Shown piece after piece: positions 46,327 through 55,991 of a stretch of 64,000 nucleotides of DNA (its first letter is position 1; every line of letters starts with the position of its first letter). Source of the stretch: Chitinophagales bacterium. GTDB lineage: Bacteria; Bacteroidota; Bacteroidia; Chitinophagales; Chitinophagaceae. A model generated the notes under the pieces. It did no database searches. It was not told where the DNA came from and saw only the letters and a program-made list of their open reading frames with translations. Both the position numbers and the translations under genes were made by a program. The stretch spans positions 1 through 64,000 of the forward strand of contig JAATGJ010000095.1 of the NCBI GenBank assembly GCA_015654695.1, in the 5' to 3' direction.

Positions 46327-49300
46327 ATGGTCAAGACGTACATAAGGTTAATGGTTTTTTTCCTGTTTACTTTTAATGTGGCTGAGTCGCAGGTGACCAG
46401 CTATCCTATTACTTTCAGCAACACCGCAGGCGGTCTCACAGAAAGCAATGGTATATGGACTGCCAGTGCATCAGGGGCCTGGGGTCATGTTGGATTATCC
46501 GCATTAAAATTTGACGGCAATGCACGTATAATGATGCAGTATGCGGCAACAGATGCGTACTATGGCATACTCGGAGTGGATACTTCCCATTCATTACCCG
46601 CATCTCCTTTTTATAATGATATCAATGCAGGCGTTGTAATATACCCGGGCGGGGAGGTTAAGAAATTCCAGAACAATGCAGGTAATTCGGTGGGTACCGT
46701 AGTGATGGGAGACTGGGTTTGCCTCTACAGAACCGGGTCTTCTTTTAAAGTACAGAAAAGTTCTGATAACAAAGCTACCTGGACAGACCTGGGCGCTTAC
46801 ACTTTTACCTCGTCCGCTTCTCTTTCTATAACTTCCTCAGTGTTTCAGACCGGGAAAATTTATTCACCAACACTGGAACTGTACAATCCAACAGTACCCA
46901 TTATTTTCAGCACTACCGCAGGCGGGCTCACGGAAAATAATGGCGTATGGGCAGCCAGCGCATCAGGAGCCTGGGGACATGTTGGATTATCGTCACAATT
47001 ATTTGAAGGCAATGCCCGTATCATGATGCAGTATGCAGCAACAGATGCCTACTATGGGATACTTGGATTAGATACTTCCAATTCATTACCTGCATCACCT
47101 TACTATAATGATATCAACGCAGGTATAGTGATATATCCCGGCGGCGAGGTGAAGAAGTTCCAGAACAATGCAGGTAATTCAGTCGGCACCGTCGTGGTGG
47201 GGGACTGGGTTGGCTTATACCGGGTCGGATCTGTTCTTAAAATACAGAAGAGTACGGATAATAAAGTAACCTGGACAGACCTGGGCACTTATACTTTTGC
47301 ATCATCCGCTCCCTTGTATATTACCTCTTCCTTTTATCAAACAGGGAAAATTTATTCACCAACACTTCAATTTGCAACGATTGATAATGACGGTGCATGC
47401 AACGCAATTTCATTAACGGCAGGAGGAACACCACGCTGTGTAAATACTACGCTGGCTACTTCTGTGAATGATCCTGTCTCTGCATGTACTGCGCCTAACA
47501 ATTCTGTATGGTATCAATATACCGCTACAACTACAGGAACCGTGCTGTTGAATATGAAAACTCCCGCGTCGCCTGCCAACCCCCTGCACGGATGGGCATC
47601 CTGGTACACCCGTTCAGGAATATGCCCTGCTGTTTCATTTTCACCAGTTGGCACTTGCCAGCAATTTGGCGATGGTGGCAATAATGATATTGATAATTTA
47701 CTTTCGCCGGTACTTACTGCCGGTACTACTTATTATATTTTGATCAATGGTTTTGCAGGAGATGTAGGTGAGTTTTGCATAAGCATTCCCGCCTGCTCAC
47801 CTCCGTTATCAGTATTGGTTGACCACATCACCAGTAACAGCGCCAGCGTAAACTGGACAGGTACAGGAACATTTATCCTGGAGTATGGTCCTTCCGGATT
47901 TATACCGGGTACAGGCGCTGCTGCGGGTGCAGGTGGCACTGTTATTAATCCTGCCACTTCATCACAAATTATCAGCGGGCTTACTGCTGTCAGCAGTTAT
48001 GATGTTTATGTAAGACAAAATTGCGCAGTGAGTAACCAGGGTTTCAGCAACAATTCAATAGCGGCAACTTTTATCACACCGGGCCAGGCGCCAGTCAATG
48101 ATGATTGCTCCGGCGCTATTGCTCTTACGGTTTTTGATGGTGGTTGCGACAGCGCTACTGCCGGCACAACATTTAATGCGACTACTTCCACTAACACACC
48201 ATTACCTGAATGTGGAATGGATGCGGCTGGTTATGATGATGATGTATGGTTCAAATTCACACCTGTGACCGGACAGCTTTTTGCTACTGTTGATTTTGTA
48301 TCAACCGGTGGAGATAACAACTTCGTGGCGCAGATATATACTTCATCTGATAATACCTGTTCCGGAACATTGGCTTTATTTGCGTGCAGTGAAGACAGCG
48401 GACCCGATAACCTCTACAGGTTTACCAGCATGCCCGTTACGGCCGGAACCACCTATTTCATCCGTGTTTTTTCTTACAACAAAGGAGTAAATAGTCAATT
48501 TACAGTATGTGTTAGCAACGCACACATGATCAATGATAATGCAGCCGGTGCTGTTTTAATAAATGTAGATGCTGGCTGTACGGGTGCAATTTATACAAAC
48601 GTGGGAGCTACCCAGTCTGTTGGTGAACCGACGGGTAGTTGTTCCAGCACTACCGGCTATGCGACGGCATGGTATAAATTTAAAGCGCCTGCCGGTGGGG
48701 CCGTAAGGATCAGCACGGCTGCAGGTTCCGGTAATACTTTGACCAATACAAGGGTGGCGCTATTCGATGCAGGCGATGTAAATAATTATAATACTTTCAC
48801 TATTATCGGCTGTGATGAAGATGGTGGCTCGGGTAGTTTCGGATCTATGTCCGTACTGTATGCTACAGGCCTCACTGCCGGCTTCACTTATTATATACAG
48901 GTGGACAAATTTGACAACACAGTTGCGGAGGGCACCTATTGCATCACCATTGATAAATTGAAGGACAATATGCTCTCTGCTGCCAATAATTGCAACAGCG
49001 TTTACCAGGCACCCGTAGGTTCGATTGCTTCTTACAAAGGATGGGTACCCCTGATGGATGAAAACAGTAAACTTATCGCATTGGTAAGAGACACATTGGG
49101 TGGCCGCGTTGATGCATACACCGTATCGCAAAATATAAACGCAGGCGCTGTACGCAAGGACAATACTTCCGGTGAATATTACCTGAACAGGAGCTATACT
49201 ATTAATAATGCTGCAGCCACTAACACTGCCGTCCATCTTCAGTTCTTTTTTCTCGCCAGCGAACAGGCCTCATTGGCGGCTGTTGATCATGCTGCGGATG

Positions 49301-51255
49301 CCCTGGTCAACCTGCGGGTGACACGACAGTCTGCTATTACCTGCCAGCCTGATTTTGTAACAGCGAACGGTACTAATTCAGAACTACAGCAAACAGGCAG
49401 CGGTATCAGCAATGGTGTTGGCTGGATAACGGTTAACACAACCGGTTTCTCTAATTTTTATATTCATTCGGTCAAATCATATTTAACGGCAAAAGTATTT
49501 TTGCAGGGAGCCTACAATGCCAGTCTTGGCAGGCATAAAGATGTAACACCTGCCTGGGCCAATGTATTGAACACTTACGCAAAGAACCAGCCTTATAATC
49601 CTGTAAAATATGAGGGGTTTGGTGCAAATACTCCCGGTGGAAAAGGACAACAGGTAGTACATGTCACCAACCTGGATGCTACAGGGCCGGGTTCACTGCA
49701 TGATGCTATCGGCAGCAACCGTACCATCGTATTTGATGTGGCCGGTACTATCAACAACTTCAACTGGGATTCTTCTATAGAACCAGGCGTAAGCTTTTTA
49801 ACCATTGATGGATCTACGGCTCCCGCACCCGGTATTACACTCGATAATGGCAACAGCCCTTCACGTGTGAATGGGTTATCATTCCAGTATGGTTGTCATG
49901 ATATCATTGTTAAAAATATAAGAGTGCGCAATGCTGTGAATGATGGTATTAATGTTGTTGGCGGATATAATATGGTCTTTGATCATGTTTCAGTGGCAGA
50001 CTGTGGTGATGGGAACCTGGATATTACCGATGGCGCACACGACATCACTGTTCAGTACAGCGTCTTTGGCCATAGCGGAAACGGGGCCATGCTGATTGCC
50101 TATCCCGGCACAAAGGATATCAGTCTTCATCACAACCTGTTTAACAGTACTGGCGCTGGTGTGGGAGAAAGAAATCCTTTAGTGCATAATGCCATCAATT
50201 TCGTTCCGAATATTATTTCCTACCTGATGGCGGATTATACTAACAATATAGTGTGGAACTGGGGCAATACAAATGGTGGTGGTTATGGCAGCGGTGCAGA
50301 TTATGGCGGTACATTGCAGGTGCGTAATAATTTTTACCAGAGTGTCACCCTGCCCGGAAGCGCTATCGTGGTGAACAAGGAAAGTATCGGGGCAAAAGTG
50401 TATGCTTCCGGAAATATAAGTGGTAATGCCGGTATCAACCCCAATAGTGTGAGCAATATGGCGGCTCCCTGGTCTGTTGCGGCAGTGACAACACAGGATG
50501 CCTGTACAGCGGCAGCCATCGTACTGGCACAGGCCGGCTGTCAGCCGCGTGATGCCATTGACCAGGCTCTTATTAATACAGTTTCGCTGTCTAACTGCCC
50601 GGCTACTGTTGCGGAAGGAAATTATACCGGTTCTGAAAGTGTAGCCAATGGATTTTTTAAATCTACTCCTGCAGATACAGATATTGTGGATTGGGTATTA
50701 TTGGAAATAAAAAACAGCTCTGGTATTACTAAGTCACGCAATGCCGCATTTGTACGGGAAGACGGGAAGATCGTTGACCTGGACGGAACCTCTGCCATAT
50801 CACTGTATGGTCTTGGCTCAGGTATTTTTAATATAACAATCAGGCACAGGAACCACCTCGGTATTAGTACACAAAATGGTTTTCTTTTTGTAACAACCTC
50901 CCTTGGGGTGCCACCCTCAAATCCTCAGAATTTTGATTTTACCACGGCAACCGATGCAGCTATTTTTGGTGATGCACTTGCATTCAAGGTAGTAAATGGA
51001 ATTAATGTAATGGTTGGTGGTAATGCTAATGGTAATAACAATGTTCGATATGCAAATATTAATAATGATCCTAGTTCAATTCTCGTTTTTCTTGGAGGAA
51101 TAGTTACGGGAGTTATGACCAATATCTATTCCCCCAATGATGTAAACTTGGACGGAACGGTAAGATATGCAAACTTGAATAATGACCCGGGATTCCTTTT
51201 GAACAATGCATTGGGAGGAACTATTACGGCAGTGATTATTGAGCAAAAAAGGTAA
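46327..51255 (+). CDS. Giant secreted multidomain protein with inserted pectate-lyase domain and C-terminal dockerin-like repeats
   Basis: A 1642-residue exported protein; the ATG at 46327 gives a clean signal peptide (MVKTYIRLMVFFLFTFNVAES). In order: two tandem beta-sandwich repeats of about 164 residues that are nearly identical, a CUB-like domain (about 355-490), a fibronectin III domain (about 495-585), two further CUB-like domains, then a long C-terminal module. That module is interrupted at PYN (1089-1091) by about 340 residues of a PL1-type beta-helix (EGFGANTPGGKGQQVVHVTN ... AGCQPRDAIDQALI) and resumes at about 1432. It ends with two loops, GNANGNNNVRYAN and DVNLDGTVRYAN, resembling dockerin calcium sites. 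No standard T9SS tail is present. The likely role is surface attack on pectin-like polysaccharide. Confidence 0.85.
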   Translation: MVKTYIRLMVFFLFTFNVAESQVTSYPITFSNTAGGLTESNGIWTASASGAWGHVGLSALKFDGNARIMMQYAATDAYYGILGVDTSHSLPASPFYNDINAGVVIYPGGEVKKFQNNAGNSVGTVVMGDWVCLYRTGSSFKVQKSSDNKATWTDLGAYTFTSSASLSITSSVFQTGKIYSPTLELYNPTVPIIFSTTAGGLTENNGVWAASASGAWGHVGLSSQLFEGNARIMMQYAATDAYYGILGLDTSNSLPASPYYNDINAGIVIYPGGEVKKFQNNAGNSVGTVVVGDWVGLYRVGSVLKIQKSTDNKVTWTDLGTYTFASSAPLYITSSFYQTGKIYSPTLQFATIDNDGACNAISLTAGGTPRCVNTTLATSVNDPVSACTAPNNSVWYQYTATTTGTVLLNMKTPASPANPLHGWASWYTRSGICPAVSFSPVGTCQQFGDGGNNDIDNLLSPVLTAGTTYYILINGFAGDVGEFCISIPACSPPLSVLVDHITSNSASVNWTGTGTFILEYGPSGFIPGTGAAAGAGGTVINPATSSQIISGLTAVSSYDVYVRQNCAVSNQGFSNNSIAATFITPGQAPVNDDCSGAIALTVFDGGCDSATAGTTFNATTSTNTPLPECGMDAAGYDDDVWFKFTPVTGQLFATVDFVSTGGDNNFVAQIYTSSDNTCSGTLALFACSEDSGPDNLYRFTSMPVTAGTTYFIRVFSYNKGVNSQFTVCVSNAHMINDNAAGAVLINVDAGCTGAIYTNVGATQSVGEPTGSCSSTTGYATAWYKFKAPAGGAVRISTAAGSGNTLTNTRVALFDAGDVNNYNTFTIIGCDEDGGSGSFGSMSVLYATGLTAGFTYYIQVDKFDNTVAEGTYCITIDKLKDNMLSAANNCNSVYQAPVGSIASYKGWVPLMDENSKLIALVRDTLGGRVDAYTVSQNINAGAVRKDNTSGEYYLNRSYTINNAAATNTAVHLQFFFLASEQASLAAVDHAADALVNLRVTRQSAITCQPDFVTANGTNSELQQTGSGISNGVGWITVNTTGFSNFYIHSVKSYLTAKVFLQGAYNASLGRHKDVTPAWANVLNTYAKNQPYNPVKYEGFGANTPGGKGQQVVHVTNLDATGPGSLHDAIGSNRTIVFDVAGTINNFNWDSSIEPGVSFLTIDGSTAPAPGITLDNGNSPSRVNGLSFQYGCHDIIVKNIRVRNAVNDGINVVGGYNMVFDHVSVADCGDGNLDITDGAHDITVQYSVFGHSGNGAMLIAYPGTKDISLHHNLFNSTGAGVGERNPLVHNAINFVPNIISYLMADYTNNIVWNWGNTNGGGYGSGADYGGTLQVRNNFYQSVTLPGSAIVVNKESIGAKVYASGNISGNAGINPNSVSNMAAPWSVAAVTTQDACTAAAIVLAQAGCQPRDAIDQALINTVSLSNCPATVAEGNYTGSESVANGFFKSTPADTDIVDWVLLEIKNSSGITKSRNAAFVREDGKIVDLDGTSAISLYGLGSGIFNITIRHRNHLGISTQNGFLFVTTSLGVPPSNPQNFDFTTATDAAIFGDALAFKVVNGINVMVGGNANGNNNVRYANINNDPSSILVFLGGIVTGVMTNIYSPNDVNLDGTVRYANLNNDPGFLLNNALGGTITAVIIEQKR
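46408..47376 (+). repeat. Tandem duplication of an about 492-bp domain unit
   Basis: The first unit (from 46408) and the second (from about 46900) are closely similar at both protein and DNA level; for example GGGCGGAGGT... and PGGEVKKFQNNAGNSVGTV occur in both. They are joined without spacer. The close similarity suggests recent duplication or ongoing gene conversion. Confidence 0.8.
49600..50619 (+). other. In-frame pectate-lyase (PL1-type) domain insertion
   Basis: Relative to the neighbouring 938-aa protein, this about 1020-bp segment is extra. Flanking residues align on both sides: GRHKDV..W.N.LN....QPYN before, then NYTGSESV.NGFF matching NYNGGETVPAGFF after. The inserted domain is itself complete, from EGFGA to the AGCQPRDAID end motif typical of these lyases. 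Confidence 0.75.
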
Positions 51256-51649
51256 TGAAGTGTAGAATCTTTATTTTGGGAAGAGAAATGTGCTACGGAA
51301 TGACTAAAAATACGCATGAATGTCAATTAGTTTTAATTCGTGTCAGCTTTCCGCTTCAACTCGTAAATCGAACCTTGTTTTTTATCACCAAAGCTTTGCA
51401 TAATAAGCAAATATTACTATATTGTCGGCTGGAACCACTCTTTCCAAAATCCCCTGATTACCATTTTAAACCATTTATCCCACAAACTGCCCGGCAGCAA
51501 GTGTGATTTATGTTTTGCTATGGTTAGTTGAGGCTCGTTTAATTGTTTCTGCAAGAAATCCTATATCACGTCCGGAAAGAACCTGCCTGTCCACCCATCT
51601 TATAAGAGAACCTTTATCTATTTCCCTATTATCAAAAGAAAACTTAGTT
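51256..51649. other. Spacer between the two large secreted-protein genes
   Basis: A 394-base stretch with an open frame continuing into the next gene but no coding character. I see no promoter box of good quality and no repeat. It may simply be a long leader. Confidence 0.35.
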
Positions 51650-54466
51650 ATGAGGGCGATCTATTTATTGTTATTAACGGGTATAGGGTCAATGATGGCG
51701 AATGCGCAAAATAATACGGCGTATTCATCTGCACCTGTAAAGACAACCAAAGAAGCTAATTTAACTGTCTCCGGGGTATTTTCATCCTCACTCAATTTTC
51801 AATCTTTCATACAGGATTATTATAACTCCATAAATACTGAAGCAATCGGCAACCGGGCAGAGCAAAAAGAAAATGAAGATGAAGATATGACCGTCATTGA
51901 ACCGGTCACTGGTTCCGGTGATAGGAGTGACCGGAATACCGGTACACTCATTGTTTGCCCTGCTATTACTTCTTATCCTTTTACCGAAACATTTGAAGCT
52001 GCCAGCGCTACCCGCACTTGCTGGATAAATGAATTTGTAACCGGCTCACTCAACTGGATATATGCTGCCGGCGCCGGTGGCGGAGGTTCCACTACCACTG
52101 CACACGGTGGCGCATTGAATGCAACATTTTACGAAGGTGATTATGAAACGGAGAATGTAACAAAACTTGTTTCACCCCCTTTTAACCTTAGTTCCCTTTC
52201 AGGTGGTGCACAGCTCAGGTTCTGGGCAGTGAATGAGTTATGGGAACCTGACCAGGATATACTGCGTGTATATTATAAGACATCCGCAGCCGGGAGCTGG
52301 AACTTATTATCCGGCGATATCACTAATATCAGCAACTGGACTGAATATACATTCACACTTCCTGCCACCAGCAATGATTATTATATTGCTTTTGAGTCAA
52401 CAGAAAAATTCGGGCATGGAGTTGCTATTGATGATGTAATTGTAGAAGCGCTCCCATCTTGCTTCCCACCCATAGGACTTGCTATCATTGCAACAGGTCA
52501 GTCAACAGCCCATCTAAGCTGGACAGCCCCAACAACGGCGCCATCCGCTGGTTACGAATGGAAAATTGTTTTAGCAGGACAGGGTTCCGGCGGAGCGGCA
52601 CAGGCATCTGGCTCTACAGGCGCTGGTGTAGTAACAGCCAATGCTACCGGCCTTAACCCCGGTACTTCTTATGATCTGTATGTTCGTTCTCATTGCGGGG
52701 GAGCAGATTACAGTTTATGGACAGGACCTAAAAATTATAAACTATATGATGATGCACCCGGCGCTATTACATTAACAGTAGGTGCAGGCTGCACAGGCGC
52801 CGACTTTACGAATGCAGGAGCTACAAAAAGTAATTTGGAGGTTTATCCCTCCTGTTCAGGTGCGGCAATTGCCCCGGTATGGTTCAGGTTTGTGGCGCCT
52901 GCAAGTGGCGCTGTTCGTGTCAGCACCGATACATTAGCGGGAACATTTATTGATTCCAAGCTGGGCCTTTTCTCTATACCAACCCCGGCTGAGGTTACGG
53001 ATTATTCAAAATTTACGATCATATCATGCGATGATGATGGTGGTACAGCCCTTGGTTTCGGATTTATGGGCATGCTATATGCTACAGGGCTCACACCCGG
53101 CACCACTTACTATATTGCAGTGGATAAATTCACAGGTAGTACCATCTCCGGTACATTCTGTATCGCGGTAGATGAACTCAATGCCAGTATGATTGCACCG
53201 GCAAATACCTGTGCGGATCTGTATCAGCAGCCTGTTGGTTCCAACACCTATACAGGATGGGTACCATTAATGAATATTGACAGCAAGCTGGTGGCGATGG
53301 TACAAAACTCTGCCGGTGGGGAAGCAGACGAATATACAGTGTCTCAGAATATTAATAATGCTGCTGTAAGGCAGGATGCTGTGTCAAAAGAATATTACCT
53401 TGACAGGAGTTTCCTTATAAATAATTCAGCGGCTGCTGCCAATGTGAATGTTCAGTTCTTTTTTCTTAATAGAGAATTGACAGCTCTCCATGATGTAGAT
53501 GCCGCAGCGGCATTATCCAGCCTGCGGGTTACCCGCCAGACCGGATCTGCCTGCCAGGCAGATTTTGCAGCAGCCAACGGCGTTAATACTGATCTTACCC
53601 AAACAGGCAATGGAACAGTCAACGGAGTTAGCTGGATAAAAGCTATTACTCCGGGTTTTTCTAATTTCTATATTCATTCGGCTAAATCGCCGCTAATAGT
53701 AAAGACTTTTCTACAGGGCGCATACAGTTCAGCACTGGGCCGACATAAAGATGTAACCACCACATGGCGGAATATTTTAAATGCCAACGCCTTGAGCCAG
53801 CCTTATAATACTGCTGCTTTTGGTAACTATAATGGGGGAGAAACAGTGCCTGCCGGGTTCTTTACTTCTGATGCTGCAAACGCACTGGACATTCTGGACT
53901 GGGTATTGCTGGAAGTAAAAGATGGAGCCAATGTTTTAGTGGCACGTCGCGCAGCCCTATTAAGAGAAGATGGAAAAATAGTGGACGTGACCGGAGATAC
54001 ACTCGTCACATTTAATGGACTTGGCTCAGGTAATTATTATTTAACCATCAGGCACCGCAACCATCTAGGCATCAGTGTAGAGAATCTTTTACCCTTAACG
54101 GCAAAAGCTCTTGGAGTTGCTCCACCCACCAGTACGTATGATTTTGATTTTACCACAGCAACTGATGCAGCCATTTTTGGCACTTCGGTTGCATACAAAA
54201 TTGTAGGCACAAAAAATGTGATGATATGCGGTAATGCCAATGGTAACAACAATGTTCGTTATGCAAATCTTAACAATGACCCTGGTGCCATTCTTGTTTC
54301 CCTCGGAGGAATAGTCACGGCAGTTGTTAGCAATATCTATTCACAATATGATGTAAATATGGATGGAATAGTAAGGTATGCAAATCTGAATAATGATCCG
54401 GGATTCCTACTAAGTAATGCATTAGGAGGAACTGTAACTCTAGTATTAACAGAACAAAAGCGATAA
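51650..54466 (+). CDS. Large secreted protein with MAM-like and FN3 domains and C-terminal dockerin-like repeats
   Basis: The ATG at 51650 gives a signal peptide (MRAIYLLLLTGIGSMMANAQ); the 49 codons upstream are not coding-like. The 938-residue product has a charged N-terminal stretch, a MAM-like beta-sandwich (about 115-275, WINEFVTGSLNWIY ... VAIDDVIVE), a fibronectin III domain (about 280-365), a CUB-like domain (about 370-490), and then the same C-terminal module as the upstream 1642-aa protein, here uninterrupted (QPYN at 718-720 followed directly by GNYNGGETVPAGFF). It ends with GNANGNNNVRYANLNNDPG and DVNMDGIVRYANLNNDPG loops. No catalytic domain is recognised, so it may be a binding or structural partner. 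Confidence 0.83.
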   Translation: MRAIYLLLLTGIGSMMANAQNNTAYSSAPVKTTKEANLTVSGVFSSSLNFQSFIQDYYNSINTEAIGNRAEQKENEDEDMTVIEPVTGSGDRSDRNTGTLIVCPAITSYPFTETFEAASATRTCWINEFVTGSLNWIYAAGAGGGGSTTTAHGGALNATFYEGDYETENVTKLVSPPFNLSSLSGGAQLRFWAVNELWEPDQDILRVYYKTSAAGSWNLLSGDITNISNWTEYTFTLPATSNDYYIAFESTEKFGHGVAIDDVIVEALPSCFPPIGLAIIATGQSTAHLSWTAPTTAPSAGYEWKIVLAGQGSGGAAQASGSTGAGVVTANATGLNPGTSYDLYVRSHCGGADYSLWTGPKNYKLYDDAPGAITLTVGAGCTGADFTNAGATKSNLEVYPSCSGAAIAPVWFRFVAPASGAVRVSTDTLAGTFIDSKLGLFSIPTPAEVTDYSKFTIISCDDDGGTALGFGFMGMLYATGLTPGTTYYIAVDKFTGSTISGTFCIAVDELNASMIAPANTCADLYQQPVGSNTYTGWVPLMNIDSKLVAMVQNSAGGEADEYTVSQNINNAAVRQDAVSKEYYLDRSFLINNSAAAANVNVQFFFLNRELTALHDVDAAAALSSLRVTRQTGSACQADFAAANGVNTDLTQTGNGTVNGVSWIKAITPGFSNFYIHSAKSPLIVKTFLQGAYSSALGRHKDVTTTWRNILNANALSQPYNTAAFGNYNGGETVPAGFFTSDAANALDILDWVLLEVKDGANVLVARRAALLREDGKIVDVTGDTLVTFNGLGSGNYYLTIRHRNHLGISVENLLPLTAKALGVAPPTSTYDFDFTTATDAAIFGTSVAYKIVGTKNVMICGNANGNNNVRYANLNNDPGAILVSLGGIVTAVVSNIYSQYDVNMDGIVRYANLNNDPGFLLSNALGGTVTLVLTEQKR

Positions 54467-54533
54467 AATTTTTTTAAGCAACAATAAGAATTAAATAAAG
54501 TAAAAAATATCTATCACTCAAAAGTAAGTTGAA

Positions 54534-55715
54534 ATGAAAAAAATAATACTAATAACTACTGTTCTGGCGCTAAGTATCCTTGCATCGGCACAACTGGTAC
54601 CACGCCTGGAAACAACCATTAAAATAGTCAATAATAAAGCTCGGATAGCTGTCAAGGCAGTAGGAGGACCTATCACAGGAAATCCAACTGGTGCTACCTT
54701 CAGTGTAGCTATCCCCGTTGCCAATGCAGCAGCAAGTATGACTGCTCCTACGATAATTGATCCTACGCGTATCCCTCCGCTATTTACTATTCCAATTGGT
54801 AATTATTCAGATGCAACTTATGAATATTTTAATCTGGTTTATACTAGTAGTACCGCCTCTGTAACTTTTGCTGATGGGGTGGAGTATGAATTATTGGAAT
54901 TAAATTTCGTAGGCTTACCTGGTAGTACTTCTGTAACATTGGTTACCTTACCCGATGGTAATCCCTCTGCTCCTGATGCGGCTAACAATTGGTACAATTT
55001 TTTAGAGATTAGCGGTGCAATTGTGTCAGATCCTCTCAATTTGTTTTATCAATCTGCTACAAGCGGCGCGCCAACGCAGCCTGGTGATTATTCCGCACCT
55101 CCCGGTATTGTTGGGTTTGTAACTTCTACAAGCCTCATTACATTACCCGCCACTTTCATCAACTTCAGTGGTTATAAAAACGGCAGCAAAAATACTTTGT
55201 TATGGGCAACTGCCAGTGAAAGTAATAACCGTGGTTTTGAAGTGTTGCGTTCAACAGATGGTACTAATTATTCTTCTATTGGTTTTGTCAATTCACTGGC
55301 TCCTGCCGGTACCAGCACCACCAATATCAGCTATTCATTTAATGATAATAGCGTGGCAGGAAATAAACAATACTATCGCCTGAAGCAGGTGGATATTGAT
55401 AACCGCAGTAAGCTTAGCAATATTGTATTGATCACCGGTGCTAAGCCATTGACATTGGCAATAGCAGGAGTATTTCCCAACCCGGCCAATGCAGAGGTGA
55501 ATGTGATCATTGATGCACCGGGAAGAGATAATGTGACACTGGTAGTAACAGATATATACGGCAAAAATGTGAAGCAAAGAGCAGCCAATGTAGAAACAGG
55601 ATCTAATACTATACCAGTTGATATCAGCGCACTGGCAAAAGGCAGCTATCTGGTAAAAGTGTTGTGCAAGTCATCGGATTGTGAAACAGCAGTAAGTAAG
55701 TTTGTAAAACAGTAA
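54534..55715 (+). CDS. T9SS type A sorted protein with N-terminal cohesin-like domain (putative anchor)
   Basis: A 393-residue exported protein. After the signal peptide (MKKIILITTVLALSILASAQ), residues about 20-165 form a beta-sandwich with the pattern seen in cohesin and cohesin-like domains (ATFSVAIPVANAAAS, ATYEYFNLVYTSS, GVEYELLELNFVGL). Residues about 205-305 are a fibronectin-like segment frequent before sorting tails (NTLLWATASESNNRGFEVLR). The end, AGVFPNPANAEVNVII to LAKGSYLVKVL, is a canonical T9SS type A C-terminal domain, which leads to covalent or lipid-linked surface anchoring. It directly follows two proteins with dockerin-like ends, 67 bases after the second. The cohesin assignment is inference. 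Confidence 0.75.
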   Translation: MKKIILITTVLALSILASAQLVPRLETTIKIVNNKARIAVKAVGGPITGNPTGATFSVAIPVANAAASMTAPTIIDPTRIPPLFTIPIGNYSDATYEYFNLVYTSSTASVTFADGVEYELLELNFVGLPGSTSVTLVTLPDGNPSAPDAANNWYNFLEISGAIVSDPLNLFYQSATSGAPTQPGDYSAPPGIVGFVTSTSLITLPATFINFSGYKNGSKNTLLWATASESNNRGFEVLRSTDGTNYSSIGFVNSLAPAGTSTTNISYSFNDNSVAGNKQYYRLKQVDIDNRSKLSNIVLITGAKPLTLAIAGVFPNPANAEVNVIIDAPGRDNVTLVVTDIYGKNVKQRAANVETGSNTIPVDISALAKGSYLVKVLCKSSDCETAVSKFVKQ

Positions 55716-55751
55716 TAATATTGATGACCTGAGGAAAACCATTTTCTCACT

Positions 55752-55782
55752 ATCCGCTTCTGCAAAGGAGCGGATTTTTTTA
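55752..55782 (+). terminator. Terminator ending the secreted-protein locus
   Basis: ATCCGCT (55752-55758) pairs with AGCGGAT (55769-55775) over a 10-base loop, followed by a T-run. Confidence 0.8.
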
Positions 55783-55887
55783 TGCACAAAACCAAAACAT
55801 GGTGGCAGGGGTCAGCGAAGTTTGAAGTAGAATATGATGAAAAATATTTGTTTGAATGGTATGAGTAACTACAAAACTATCAGTCAG

Positions 55888-55938
55888 AATAAAGTAAGAA
55901 GGTTCGGGTATCACATGGGTCATTTTTCTACTAAGGTT
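55888..55938 (+). repeat. Solo RAYT-type end element A
   Basis: AATAAAGTAAGAAGGTTC (55888-55905), a 17-base spacer and TTTTTCTACTAAGGTT (55923-55938) reproduce the right end of the transposase element at 58530-58581, with two mismatches in the first box and none in the second. It is preceded by AAAACTATCAGTCAG, which is also found before copy B. Confidence 0.8.
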
Positions 55939-55991
55939 TTATGCCGTTGCTTCACCTGCGTTCGTGGCCATAAGTGAGTGGCCGTGTATCC

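Noticed and set aside
46408-47376. Tandem repeat considered as CRISPR-like or phage-tail repeat
   Set aside because: Units are 492 bp, in frame and protein-coding, with no spacers.
55782-55868. 28-codon ORF after the secreted-protein locus
   Set aside because: Too short to support alone; it starts inside the terminator T-run. Kept only as a remark on a possible remnant.
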